A stretch of DNA of 12,836 nucleotides. Origin: Cochliopodium minus. Taxonomy: Eukaryota; Discosea; Himatismenida; Cochliopodiidae. Numbering within the stretch: the stretch's first letter is position 1; each line of letters starts with the position of its first letter. Below are positions 1 through 9,209 of the stretch, one piece after another. The notes below the pieces were generated by a model. It was not told the origin of the DNA. It was given only the letters and a program-made list of their open reading frames with translations, and made no database searches. The DNA lies in assembly GCA_024220525.1 (NCBI GenBank), contig JAMYWO010000623.1, positions 1 to 12,836 on the forward strand, in the 5' to 3' direction. Position numbers and translations under genes: made by a program.

Positions 1-75
1 TTTATTTTTTATTTTTTATTTTTTATTTTTTATTTTTTATTTTTTATTTTTTATTTTTTATTTTTTATTTTATTT
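1..75. repeat. 7-bp ATTTTTT satellite at left edge
   Basis: Single A residues recur exactly every 7 bases from position 4 to 67, separated by runs of six T, after which the period breaks down. The same repeat in the same orientation closes the window at the other end. It is non-coding and most likely marks where the assembly stopped. Confidence 0.95.
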
Positions 76-491
76 TAATTACAGATGTAAATTTGGAATT
101 GATCTTTTTGATTTTTAAATTTTAATTTTTTCATTTTTTAACTTTTGTTTTAATTTTTTTTCATTTTTATTGTTTTTTATTTTTTTATCTTTATTTATTG
201 AAAATTTAAAATGATCGATTAAAGGGTTATACAAATGATAAAAAGATAATTTGGATCTCATTGATAAAATTTTTAATTTTGTTTTTTCTTTTTAATTCAG
301 GATTATTATTTTTTTAATTTTGTTTCAATATTTATTTTCTTTTTGTTGTAATCTTCATTTACGGATTCAAAAATTTTGATTAATTTTCATTTTTGCTGAT
401 TTAAATCTTTGATTTTTCTTATCATGTTCTTTAATTTTAATTATACATAATCATTTTATTGATTTTATTTATTTAATTATCAAAAAACCAG
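76..491 (+). other. Intron of the PDHX gene, no exon recognised
   Basis: This roughly 400-bp stretch is very AT-rich and lies directly upstream of the first recognisable PDHX exon, so it is most simply the end of a long intron. The proposed acceptor is the CAG ending at 491, the only AG close to where homology begins. I looked for the preceding E2-family segment (the 'P-DVN' region). A phase-compatible Asp-Val-Asn reading exists right after an ACAG at 83-86, but it runs into a stop with no usable GT donor, so I do not call it an exon. Confidence 0.5.
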
Positions 492-1149
492 TTGCAATCG
501 AAGCAGGATTAATTACACCCATCATCAAAAACGCCAACCACAAGAGAATACAAGAGATTTCCTCTGAAATGAAGTCATTGGCAGGCAAAGCAAAGGAAGG
601 AAAACTTTTACCCCAAGAGTACCAAGGTGGTTCCTTTACCATATCAAACCTCGGAATGTTTGGAATTGATGAATTTAGTGCAGTAATCAATCCTCCACAA
701 GCTATGGTAAAATTTTATTTTATTTTTTAAAACTTATTTTAGTTTTAGTTTATTTATTTCATTTTATTTTACAATTTTTATTTTTATTTATTTTAACTAT
801 TTTTATTTTATTTTTTTATTTTATTTTTATTTTATTTTAAACCATCAATATTTATTTATTATATTTTTATATTATTTATTTTTTATTATTTATTTTTCTA
901 TAATTTTTTTTTATGCTTATTTTAAATCATTAATTTTAATTTTTTTTAATACATTTTTTTTAATTATTTAAGATTATGGCTGTAAGTTCAGGAAGAGAAG
1001 TCCTTGTCTTCGAAAAAGGAGAGTACAAAAACTCCACCAAAATGAAAGTAACCATTTCTGCAGATAGCAGAGCCGTCAACGAAGACACTGTCTCGAGATT
1101 TTTGGAAACTTTTCAAAACTTCATTAGCAATCCTACTTTAATGCTCTGA
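492..1149 (+). CDS. PDHX: Pyruvate dehydrogenase E3-binding protein (protein X), C-terminal part
   Basis: The 3' end of a gene is present. Exons are 492..706 (entered in codon phase 1) and 973..1149 (stop TGA), joined across a 266-nt GTAAAA...AAG intron in phase 0. The reading covers the inner-core acyltransferase domain of the E2 family: [40 protein letters not shown]. In true E2 enzymes the last motif is DHRxxDG, whose His is catalytic. Here it reads D-S-R-A-V-N-E (1063-1083), so the catalytic His is Ser and the following Asp-Gly is Asn-Glu. The same His-to-Ser change marks vertebrate PDHX, and the flanking sequence (GIDEF, then DSR and RFLxxF) also fits PDHX better than DLAT. Known role of the family: a structural subunit of the mitochondrial pyruvate dehydrogenase core that anchors dihydrolipoamide dehydrogenase (E3). 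The lipoyl and E3-binding domains lie outside the window. AATAAA motifs at 1159 and 1169 could serve polyadenylation. Confidence 0.88.
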
Positions 1150-1331
1150 ACAAAGAAAAATAAATCCAAATAAAATTTTTTATTTCATTTCAAAAAAAAA
1201 AAAAGAGTTTTAATTTCTTTTTAAATTTAATTTTTCTTATTTAAATAATTTTTTTCAAATAAATATTTCACAAAAAAAAAAAGAATTTTTTCTTTTTTTT
1301 TTTCTTTTGATCCAAGATTGATTTTTTTTCT

Positions 1332-2025
1332 TTATACGGGCAACTTTCCATCATCAACAATTTTGTCAACTATGTTTCTCAATAACGGAAGGTTCAAGAT
1401 TGTTCCTATCACTGGCATGCTTCTCATGAATCTAAAAGCGATAGGCATAAAATCTCTATTAAAAAAAAAAGTTAGAACTAAACAAAGGAAAAGAATAAAT
1501 TGATTTAATTTGATTTATTTATTTTTATTTATTTAATATTTTATTTTTGATTTATTTTATAGATTTATTTTTCTTACCCAAATAAATTAATGAATCCGAA
1601 TAACTCCATTAACAATCCTATCAGTACAAATCCGGTCAATATCAATATTATCCCTCCTAAGAAACAAATTGTTCCTTTCATCTTTCTTTTTTGAAAGAAG
1701 AAATTGAATGTTTTTTGTGGTCCTATCAACAAGGTGATCCCTAACAAAAATAAAAGCTATATATTCTTAATTTAATTTTTGTTTTTGTTTTATTTATTTA
1801 AACAGGTGATATGATGAAGAAGAATGGTTAAAATATCTCTTACATTTCCAATTGCTAATAATCCTCTATCAAGAAACAATATCACTCCCAAAAAATTAAA
1901 TAATAATCCAAATACAGTGATTACTACACCAATTTCTGTTGAAATAAAATTAAATGATTAATTTCTGGTTTAAAATAAATGAATAATAAAGAAATTATAC
2001 TTTGATTTTCAGAAAAGGTGATCAT
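1332..2025 (-). CDS. GOT1: Golgi transport protein GOT1 (Got1/SFT2-like), complete
   Basis: A four-exon minus-strand gene: 2001..2025, 1844..1935, 1578..1756 and 1332..1455, read from high to low coordinate. All introns are GT-AG (65, 87 and 122 nt) and the frame is kept throughout, giving 139 residues against about 138 in human GOLT1B. The start is fixed by homology: it opens MITFSENQK-IG, where GOLT1B has MISLTDTQK-IG. Further family landmarks are LLAIGN (34-39), the F-F-F-Q-K-R-K-M-K loop (58-66), FLGG (71-74), GFVLIG and ELFGF (81-94), and the C-terminal PVIGTILNLP (113-122). Hydrophobic stretches at about 10-29, 34-51, 69-95 and 102-122 fit the four-span topology. Role from the family: a membrane protein of ER-to-Golgi vesicle transport. 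It converges tail-to-tail with PDHX (182 bp between stops) and diverges from the SARNP-like gene. Confidence 0.95.
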
Positions 2026-2250
2026 CTATGGAGGTGATTCAATTTTTTTTTAAATATTTGCTTTCATTAAAAATTTAAAATCTCTTTCACCTTCCTCACA
2101 AGAATAATTCATAAAGCCACAATTTTGAAAAATTGGAAAGTACCATAAGTTTTGAATCTTATTTTCATTTTCATTTTTCTTGTTCAATCTTTTGAAATAT
2201 TAACTCAAAATATTATTTTGAATATTAAAAAAAATCGAAATAAATAAAAA
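2026..2250. promoter_or_regulatory. Divergent promoter region between GOT1 and SARNP-like gene
   Basis: These 225 bp separate the GOT1 start codon (minus) from the SARNP-like start codon (plus), so both promoters and 5' UTRs must fit here. A perfect inverted repeat, TCAAAATA-T-TATTTTGA, lies at 2205-2221, 29 bp before the plus-strand ATG. The ATG is preceded by an A-rich leader (AAATAAATAAAAA), as are other starts in this window. I see no TATA box I would defend in such AT-rich DNA. Confidence 0.45.
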
Positions 2251-3583
2251 ATGAGTCATAATAAAGAAACGTTAGAAAAAAAGAATATTAAGGAATTGGA
2301 AGAAATTTTGAAAAAGAAAGGATTGAGCTCAAAGGGAAACAAGGATGATTTGATTGATAGAATTATTAATGATGAAATTGACGATTTGTTGAATGATGAT
2401 GGTGATGATGATGAATCTGAAGAAAATAATAATGATAAAAATGTATCATTATCTTCATTATCTAAAACATCAGACAAAGAAGATGTGGAATCTGGAGAAG
2501 GTTAAAAATAATTTTTGTTGTTTGATTATAAATAAATGGAAAAATAACTAATTATTATTTTGCAACATAAAATATATTTTTAATTATACACTCATTTATT
2601 GATATAAAATCTAAAATTTTGATTATTTTTTGAAATCCTTTATAATTCAAAATATTTACATTTTATCATTACCAATTTGATACAATGATTATAAATTAAT
2701 TTCATTTTCAAAGATGATGTGAAAGAAGTTGGAGAAAACATAGAAGGAGAAACAACAGTAGGAGGAGATGTACAAAATCTCAGCGAGCAAGAAAGATTGA
2801 AGCTCAGAATCCAAAAGTTCGGGGTGATAAACAATGATGAGAAGTTGAAGGCAAGAGCAGAGAGATTTGGAATCGTCAGCAACAAAGATAAATTGCAAAA
2901 GAGAAAGGAGCGCTTCGGTACCTTGGACGAGAAGGACAAGCTTTTAAAAAGAAAGGAGAGATTCGGAATCGTATCTGATTCTGAAAAAAGGCTAAATCGT
3001 TCTAAAAGATTTGGATTGGTAAAAATCTTTTGAAAAAATCTTCATTGATATTCATTTCATTTAATTTCATTGAATTCATTCATCTTTATTCTTGTATTAT
3101 TGATTATTATTATCATTTCAATAATCATTGTGTAAAAATTTAATCATACCCAATAATTTTATTAATTTTTATTATATCCGAACTAAAATTTCATATTAAA
3201 TGGTAATTTGAATTAAATATTAAATTTCTTTCAGTCATTATTTTAAAAAAAATTTTTTTTTCAACATTCTTTCAATTGTTTAAATCTGAATTATTAATTT
3301 TTTTTTTTAAATTTAGGAAGGAACCACTGATCCAGTCGACCCAGAAAAGCTTAAATCAAGAATCGAGAGATTTGGAACTGTCAACTTGGATCAAAGCCTT
3401 GAGGACGTAGAGAAGCAGAGAAAGAGAAGAAACAGATCCAGCGGTGGCGGGAACAGAAACAACAAAGGTGGCAACAACAACGGAAACAACAACAGAAAAA
3501 GAAATAATAATAATAACAACAATAACAACAAAAGAAAGGGAAATAACAAAGCGAATGGAAACAAGAAACGTTCCAAAAACTGA
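2251..3583 (+). CDS. SARNP: SAP-domain mRNA-export factor, SARNP/CIP29/Tho1-like
   Basis: Three exons, 2251..2500, 2714..3018 and 3317..3583, with GT-AG introns of 213 and 298 nt and consistent phases, give 273 residues. Residues 8-42 form a SAP motif (L-E-K-K...IKELEEILKKKGL...KDDLIDRI), a putative DNA/RNA-binding helix pair. An acidic Asp/Glu/Asn stretch follows. Then come six copies of a charged motif ending R-x-x-(R/K)-F-G, with the Phe at 119, 135, 151, 167, 183 and 204. The first five are exactly 16 residues apart. The C-terminus (about 220-273) is Arg/Gly/Asn/Lys-rich with a run of nine Asn, resembling an RGG-type RNA-binding tail. SAP plus repeated (K/R)xERFG motifs is the SARNP/Tho1 layout. 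Members act in the nucleus with the DEAD-box helicase UAP56/DDX39B (Sub2 in yeast) in TREX-linked mRNP assembly and export. The sixth motif is split from the fifth by intron 2. Confidence 0.9.
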
Positions 3584-4254
3584 TGACTTTTTATTCCTTG
3601 ATCCCCTCCTTTTTTTTTAACAAACTTTTAAAAAAAAAAAAAGAAAAAGGGGCTTTCAAATTGATATTTAGACTTTTCTTATTAAAAAAAAAAATATCTT
3701 ATCACCTCATAAAAAAGGACTTATTAGGGGAGCTTGCCTTTCTCTTTTCTTTGTTCTGTGTTTTCTGTGTATTCTGTTTCGATTCTTGTATCTCCTCCAA
3801 TGATTTGGTACTACTTAATTTCAAAAAAGTAACCTCTCATTTTGGACAAATGTTAAAGGATCAATATCATTTTTGATGTTTAACAGTGGTACTTTTTTTT
3901 TTTTGATAGAAATAATTTTTTTTTGAATTTAATTTCTTTTTTTATAGGACTGTTGGATTGAGTTTTGGATATTCACTTTGTTTTGTTTTTTTTTTGTTTA
4001 CTAAGGAGTTGATTGAAAAGTGATGTTGGACATTTTGATTTGAATCTTATAGAGTTTTTTGAGAATAATTGAGTTTTTTGTATTTTCTTGATATATTTTT
4101 TAATTTATTTTTTATATATTTTTTTTTGACAGAGAAAGTATTGGACATTAAGAAGATATCATTTGAAATTATTAAAATTTTTTAAAAGTTTTTCAAATTT
4201 TCAAGTTTTTTTGTTTGTTTGGAGCAAATAATATAAATAAAATTAAAAAAAAAA
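3584..4254. other. Unresolved intergenic block, coding-like on both strands
   Basis: The stretch between the SARNP-like stop and the acylase start is less AT-rich at about 3705-3890 than the intergenic DNA elsewhere in the window. On the minus strand a Ser/Lys/Gln/Glu-rich reading (SLEEIQESKQNTQKTQNKEK, ending at TGA 3704..3702) is open for about 40 codons. A second open minus-strand segment (NDIDPLTFVQNE) abuts it and would join in frame across a 20-nt GT...AG interval, 3814-3833. A plausible minus start lies at 4033 (AAATCAAAATGTCC, then a GTAAAC donor at 4001), but I could not connect it in frame. On the plus strand, acceptor-like tracts end at 3947 (TTATAG) and 4131 (GACAG), so a spliced plus-strand UTR or non-coding transcript is also possible. 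I recognise no family. Confidence 0.35.
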
Positions 4255-7200
4255 ATGGGAATTTCTTTATATTATTCAGTTTTATTCCTCTCCATTTTTT
4301 TATACTTTTACATCAACTTATTTATTGTGGATAAAGTAAATGTTAATAACGAAGTGATTATAAATGGAAAGAGAATACAAATCCAGAGGTATTTCTTTCA
4401 AAGAAATTATAATTTTTACAAGAAATAATAATACTATTATTTGATTCTAATCAGAGATGAGAATGGAGTGGTTAAAATAAGATCTGATGAACAAGGATTG
4501 ACAATTGGATTGGGTAAATTTAATTTTCTTTGTTATTTTCATTTATTCAAATTTGAAATTTGTTCATTGACTATAAAACTGTTTTTATGAAATTATATTT
4601 GAAAAGATTTTAATATTATCTCCATAAATTTAATTTTAATTATATGTTGACATATTTTTTTTAATTTTGCTGAGAATATTTATTTTTTTTCTTTTAATTT
4701 CAAAAGGATATGTACACGCAATGGATAGATTAGTTCAAATCTATTTGGTGAAGATAATAGGATCATCACAACTATCAGAGAAGTTTTCGAAGACAGAAGA
4801 AACAATCATGATAGACATTTCCCTCAAAAAGCTCCAGTTTTACGATTTAGCCAGACAAAAAGTCAAAGACATGGAACCTTCATTGAAAAAATATCTCACT
4901 GATTATTGTGAAGGAATAAATTATTATGTCAACAATAATATCAAACCTTTAGAATTTTTTCTCTTAGGTGATTATATTTATATTTTATTTTTAAAATTTT
5001 TTTTTATATTTTATTTTAATAATTTATCAACATTTATTTTTCATTTTAGGATTTGATCCTTCCAGTCATCCATTTGAAGTGGAAGACATTTTGGTAACAT
5101 ACTACTTGATGGGATACGTTGATTTAGTTGGTAACAAATTATAAATTAATTGTTATTTTTTAATTTTTATTTTTTATTTTATAATTATTATTTTTTACAT
5201 TAATTTTTTTTTTAAAAAATTTTGAAGACTCCCAAATTTTTGGAGAATATTTTATTTACATGAGCGCTCTTAAGGACAGAGGATTAGCAATGGCAAGAAA
5301 AATGTTCGATCCATATTTATCCGAAGAAGATTTTCCAAAAGAGGTTGTTGACATACTAAGAAGTAAAAAAAAATATTAATTTTTTTATTTCATCAGAAAT
5401 ATTTGATTTTAATTTTAATTAATATTTTTTTAATCTTTTTTTAGGCCCTAAAATGCACTTTCAAGATATTTTTTCCAAGCAATATAACATAACAAATGAT
5501 ATTCTTCACACTTACATCAATTTGTTGCCAAAAGTGAAAGGGAGCAATAATTGGGTTAAAAAAAAAAATAATTATAAAAAAAAAAAATTTTTTTTATTAA
5601 TAAAATTTTTTTTATTATTAAAATTTTTTATTACTAAAATTTTTTTTATTACTAAAATTTTTTTATTAATAATTTTAAAGGTTGTTTCTGGAAAACATAC
5701 TGAAAGTGGAAAATCAATCATGTCTTTTGATCCTCATCTAGATGTTGAAAGGTAACATTTTTTTAAAAAATTTTTTTTTTTCTTACAATTAATGTTGTTT
5801 TAAGATTGCCTGGTTTTTGGCACGAAGTAGTTTTAGAAAATTCAGAGAATAATAAAAAATCTTTTGGGATAACTCTTCCTGGATCTCCTGGGATAAGTAA
5901 AAAAAAATTATTTTTTATATTATTTTATCTTTTATTTTTTCATTTTTTTATTTTTATTTTTTATTTTTTTATTTTTTTGTTTATTTTTTATTTATTTACT
6001 TTTTTCATTTTAATTTTTAAATTTATTTTACTTAACTTTTTGATTAATATTTTTAGTAATGGGAAAAAATTTTGAGGATGTTTCTTTTAGTTTTACATTT
6101 GGGTTTATGGTAATTTTTTTTTTTTTTTATTGATTTTAAAAGAAATTTTTTTATTTGGTTTTCTAAACAATTTTTTTTTTAAAAAATTTTGTCAAGGACA
6201 TGATTGATTTTTGGATAGAGGAAGTGAAGGATGGAAAATACAGAGTTTCTGAAACAGAATGGGAAAATCTTATTAAAATTCAAACTTCTGTTCAAGGGTA
6301 TTTAAACTTTTTAAATTTTTCTTAATTAAGAAAAATTTTATAATTTTATTTTTTTATTTTATTTTAAAACTTTTCTCATTATTTTATTAAAGTCTTCCTG
6401 TCATTTTTTTCAAAACTAAACATGGGCTTATTTTGGTGGATGATGTGAACAGCACGAACCTCGAGAATGGGTATTATCTCTCCAGGTAATTTTCAAATTT
6501 AATTTAAAAAAGTAATTTTAAAAAATAAAATGAATTTTATTTAAAAGAGGATATGCAGGAGATGATGGTCAAAAATTCTTTTTTAAAATTTTTTATTCTT
6601 TTTAGTTTTATTTTTAATACTTTTTTTATTATTTCATTTTTATTTTCGTTCATTTTTTGTTCATTTTTTATTCATTTATTCATTTATTTTTGTTTTTTAT
6701 TTTTTATTTAGGAGTTGTTGAAGTGGCAAGAGGAATAGAAAAATTTCAAAAAGCAAGAACAGTAGAAGAAGGACAACTAGCAGCGAGAAACATTTCTATC
6801 CCCCTCAACTTTTTGTTTGCTTCCAACAAAACCAATGATATTGCTTACCAACAGACTGGTTTCTTATTTTTTTATTTTTTTATTTTATTTTTCTTATTTA
6901 TTTAATGTTTTTTTTGATTTTTTTGATTCTATTTTTATTAATTGTTTTTATATTATTTTTTTTTATTATTAATGTTTTTCGTTTTAAATTTTTTTTTTTA
7001 AATTTCTTTTTTTTTATTTAATCTATTTTATTTATTCTATTTTATTCTATTTTTTTTATTTATTTTTATTTTATTTTTATTTTATTATTATTTTAAAGGG
7101 CATTCTCCAATTAGAAAAGGACATGGCCTTGCTCCTTTATTAGGATGGAAAAAGGAAAATGATTGGAAGGGAATACTGGAAGGAAAATATTTATTTTCAG

Positions 7201-8895
7201 TTCTCAACCCACCAAATGGTAAACTTTGAAAAAAATATTTAAAAAAATATTTAAAATAAAAAATAAAAAAATAAAAAAAAATTAAAAATTAAAAAAATAA
7301 AATTAAAAAATAAAATTATTTCTATTTCTTATAGGTTTTTATGGAACTGCAAATAATCAAATTAATCCAGAAAATAGAACGATTGTAAATTTGCATATGG
7401 GAGATTATCGCTCAAAAAGACTGGAAAACATTTTAATGGAGGCAATTCACGTCAAAAAATTGAAAACAAATGTAGAGTTGATGAAGCAGATGCAGTCTGA
7501 TAATTATTCTTTGCAGTCTTTTCGTTACTTACAAATTTTGAAAAGTGTCATTTCTTCTTCTGAATCTTCTCTTACTGATTGTGAAAAAGTTTTGTTTGAA
7601 TGGGTAAATTTTAAATATAAATATTTTAAAGAAATATATATAAATTTTTAATAAAATTTAAAATCAATTTAAAAAATTTATCAAAAATAATTTTTTTAAA
7701 AAATTTAAAAGAAACAATTTATTTTTTTAAAAAAATTTATGTTTGTTCTTAGTAAAAAACTTTTAAATTAATTTAAATTTAAAACTTAAAAATTAGTAGA
7801 TTTAATAAAATTAATTTAAATATTATTAAATATAGTCCAAACTTTTAAAATAAAAATTTCAATAACTTTTACAAATTTGAACGAAATTTTTATTTTTTGT
7901 AGGATTTGAAATATGATGTTGAAAGCGAAGGAGCTCCAATCTTTGAAAAATTTTTGTATCACGTTTTGAGAATTGCTTATGGTGAAAAAATTTTTGGTGT
8001 TCAATTTTTTGAGGCTTTCTACTCTTCCACTTTCATGCAGGCTTATTTCCACTTTTTGGATAATTTGATACTAGATTTTCCAGATGGTAAAATTTAAAAA
8101 TAAATATTAAAAATTAAAATTAAATTAAAATTAAAAATTAAAAATAATATTAAAAATGAAATTAAAAAAATTAAAAATAAAAAATTAAAAATAATTTAAT
8201 AATGAATTTAAAAATTAAAAATAAATGAAAAAAATAAAAATATAAATTAAAATTATTTCAAAGAGGAAACAAGAAAGGATATGGGATGGGATTTTGATCA
8301 AAACCAACTTTTTAAGAAAGCTCTTCAGAATACACTAAAGGAATCTATTTGCACAGATAGAGAAGAAATGATCATTGAAATCGAAAACGAAAACGAAAAT
8401 GAAAACGTGAATGAGAACGAAATTGTCGAAAAAACATTTCAAAAAAGAGAAAAAAAGATACAGAGATGGGGTGACATTCATCATGTTACCCAGTACAACA
8501 TATTGCTCAAGGAAAGTCCTTTTAGTCTCCTCGGATTTAACAATGGACCTCATTCTATTTCTGGTGGAAGGGCTACGTTGAGAGCTAGTTCTAAAGTTGG
8601 TAAAGTAGGTAAAAGGAGATTTGAATAATCATTTTTCTCTTTTAATTTTAAATATTAATTTAATTAATTTATTAATTTTTTTTAATTTTAACTTTTATTT
8701 TTTTTTATTTTTTCTATTTTTTTTTTATTTTTTTTTTTAGGTATGTTTGGACAATCTTATAGAGCCGTTCATACTGTTGGAAACGATTTCATGGAGACAA
8801 GTTATCCTGGCGGGAACTCTGGTAGAAGGTTCAGCTCTTTCTACAAGTCTGATTTCGACAGGTGGTTGAATAACCAATACAAGATAATCAGATAG
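4255..8895 (+). CDS. Penicillin-acylase-family Ntn hydrolase with N-terminal signal/anchor
   Basis: Eighteen exons: 4255..4388, 4455..4513, 4707..4967, 5050..5130, 5228..5362, 5445..5554, 5681..5751, 5805..5896, 6057..6109, 6197..6297, 6393..6485, 6548..6567, 6712..6858, 7099..7218, 7335..7603, 7903..8086, 8264..8599, 8741..8895. All introns are GT-AG, every junction keeps frame, and the product is 806 residues. Residues 3-25 are a hydrophobic signal or anchor. Alpha-chain landmarks are GLGYVHAMDRL, EGINYYV and PLEFFLLGFDP. The beta chain should start at Ser257 in KG-SNNW, the autocatalytic cleavage site and nucleophile of the family. His279 (FDPHL) and Asn500 (GFYGTANNQ) fall at beta positions 23 and 244, matching cephalosporin-acylase-type catalytic residues. 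TKHG, HGLAPLLGW, NPPNGF, WGDIHHVTQ and PGGNSG are further family motifs. The family hydrolyses amide bonds of penicillins, cephalosporins or acyl-homoserine lactones; the substrate here is unknown. Sequons (NIT, NIS, NYS, NRT) fit a secretory, lysosomal or surface enzyme. Residues 685-697 are a Glu-Asn repeat. Confidence 0.95.
5588..5674. repeat. Degenerate 17-18-bp tandem repeat in acylase intron 6
   Basis: Four to five imperfect copies of a unit resembling ATTACTAAAATTTTTTT run head to tail. They fill most of the intron that separates the catalytic SNNW codons from the rest of the beta chain. They are non-coding and look like local slippage or duplication. Confidence 0.75.
6548..6567 (+). 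other. 20-nt mini-exon (exon 12) of the acylase gene
   Basis: The segment lies between TTTAAAAG and GTCAAA. It enters in phase 2 and leaves in phase 1, linking ...YYLS-R to G-Y-A-G-D-D-G-VVEVARG in frame. Without it, exon 11 (phase 2) and exon 13 (needs phase 1) do not match, so reading frame supports its inclusion. Confidence 0.8.
8383..8421 (+). repeat. Coding GAAAAY hexanucleotide repeat (Glu-Asn tract)
   Basis: Alternating GAA/GAG and AAC/AAT codons, broken by one GTG, encode a Glu-Asn repeat at residues 685-697 of the acylase. It sits just before the conserved WGDIHH motif and probably forms a flexible acidic loop. Confidence 0.9.
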
Positions 8896-9209
8896 ATCAG
8901 TTTAAGAAAAAAAAAAATATTAAAAATTATATAACTCCAGAAATTATATAAATCATTGGTAACACCTCAGTTTCTCAATTTTTTAAATTATTTAATTATT
9001 AATATCCAAATTCATAAAGTATAAAGTACTTTCAATTTCAATTATCTTAATCCAATGGGTTACATCAACATCTATATGTTAAATATAAAATAAAAAAAAA
9101 AATCCAATTTAATTATTTAAAAATAAAAAAAAATAAAAAATTAAGATAAAACAAGGCTAATTAATAATTTTTCACCAAATAAGAAATATTTTAAAACAAT
9201 TGCAGCAAT
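8896..9209. other. Intergenic spacer between acylase and orphan gene
   Basis: These 314 bp hold no open frame of note. They should carry the 3' end of the acylase transcript and the promoter of the next gene, which lies head-to-tail with it. Visible details are a 10-bp direct repeat AATTATATAA at 8925-8934 and 8942-8951, and a CCAAT at 9052-9056, about 155 bp before the next ATG. In this base composition neither is strong evidence of function. Confidence 0.6.

Noticed and set aside
1-75. Telomeric repeat at the ends
   Set aside because: A telomere would have opposite orientation at the two ends and normally carries G/C; these arrays are the same strand and A/T only.
83-120. Possible upstream PDHX exon reading Asp-Val-Asn after ACAG
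   Set aside because: The reading meets a stop before any GT donor, so it cannot be spliced onward.
469-690. Minus-strand 73-residue open frame
   Set aside because: It is a shadow of the PDHX core exon, whose plus-strand reading has unmistakable E2-family motifs.
1318-1503. Plus-strand 61-residue open frame
   Set aside because: It lies antisense to GOT1 exon 4 and the adjoining intron; the minus-strand reading matches GOT1 and is spliced in frame.
3583-3876. Plus-strand 97-residue open frame rich in Phe and Lys
   Set aside because: It begins on the last base of the SARNP-like stop codon, consists largely of poly-T/poly-A translation, and has no recognisable domain. The block is instead described as unresolved.
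5588-5674. CRISPR-like array
   Set aside because: Units are imperfect, A/T only and directly abutting with no spacers, and they lie inside an intron of a eukaryotic gene.
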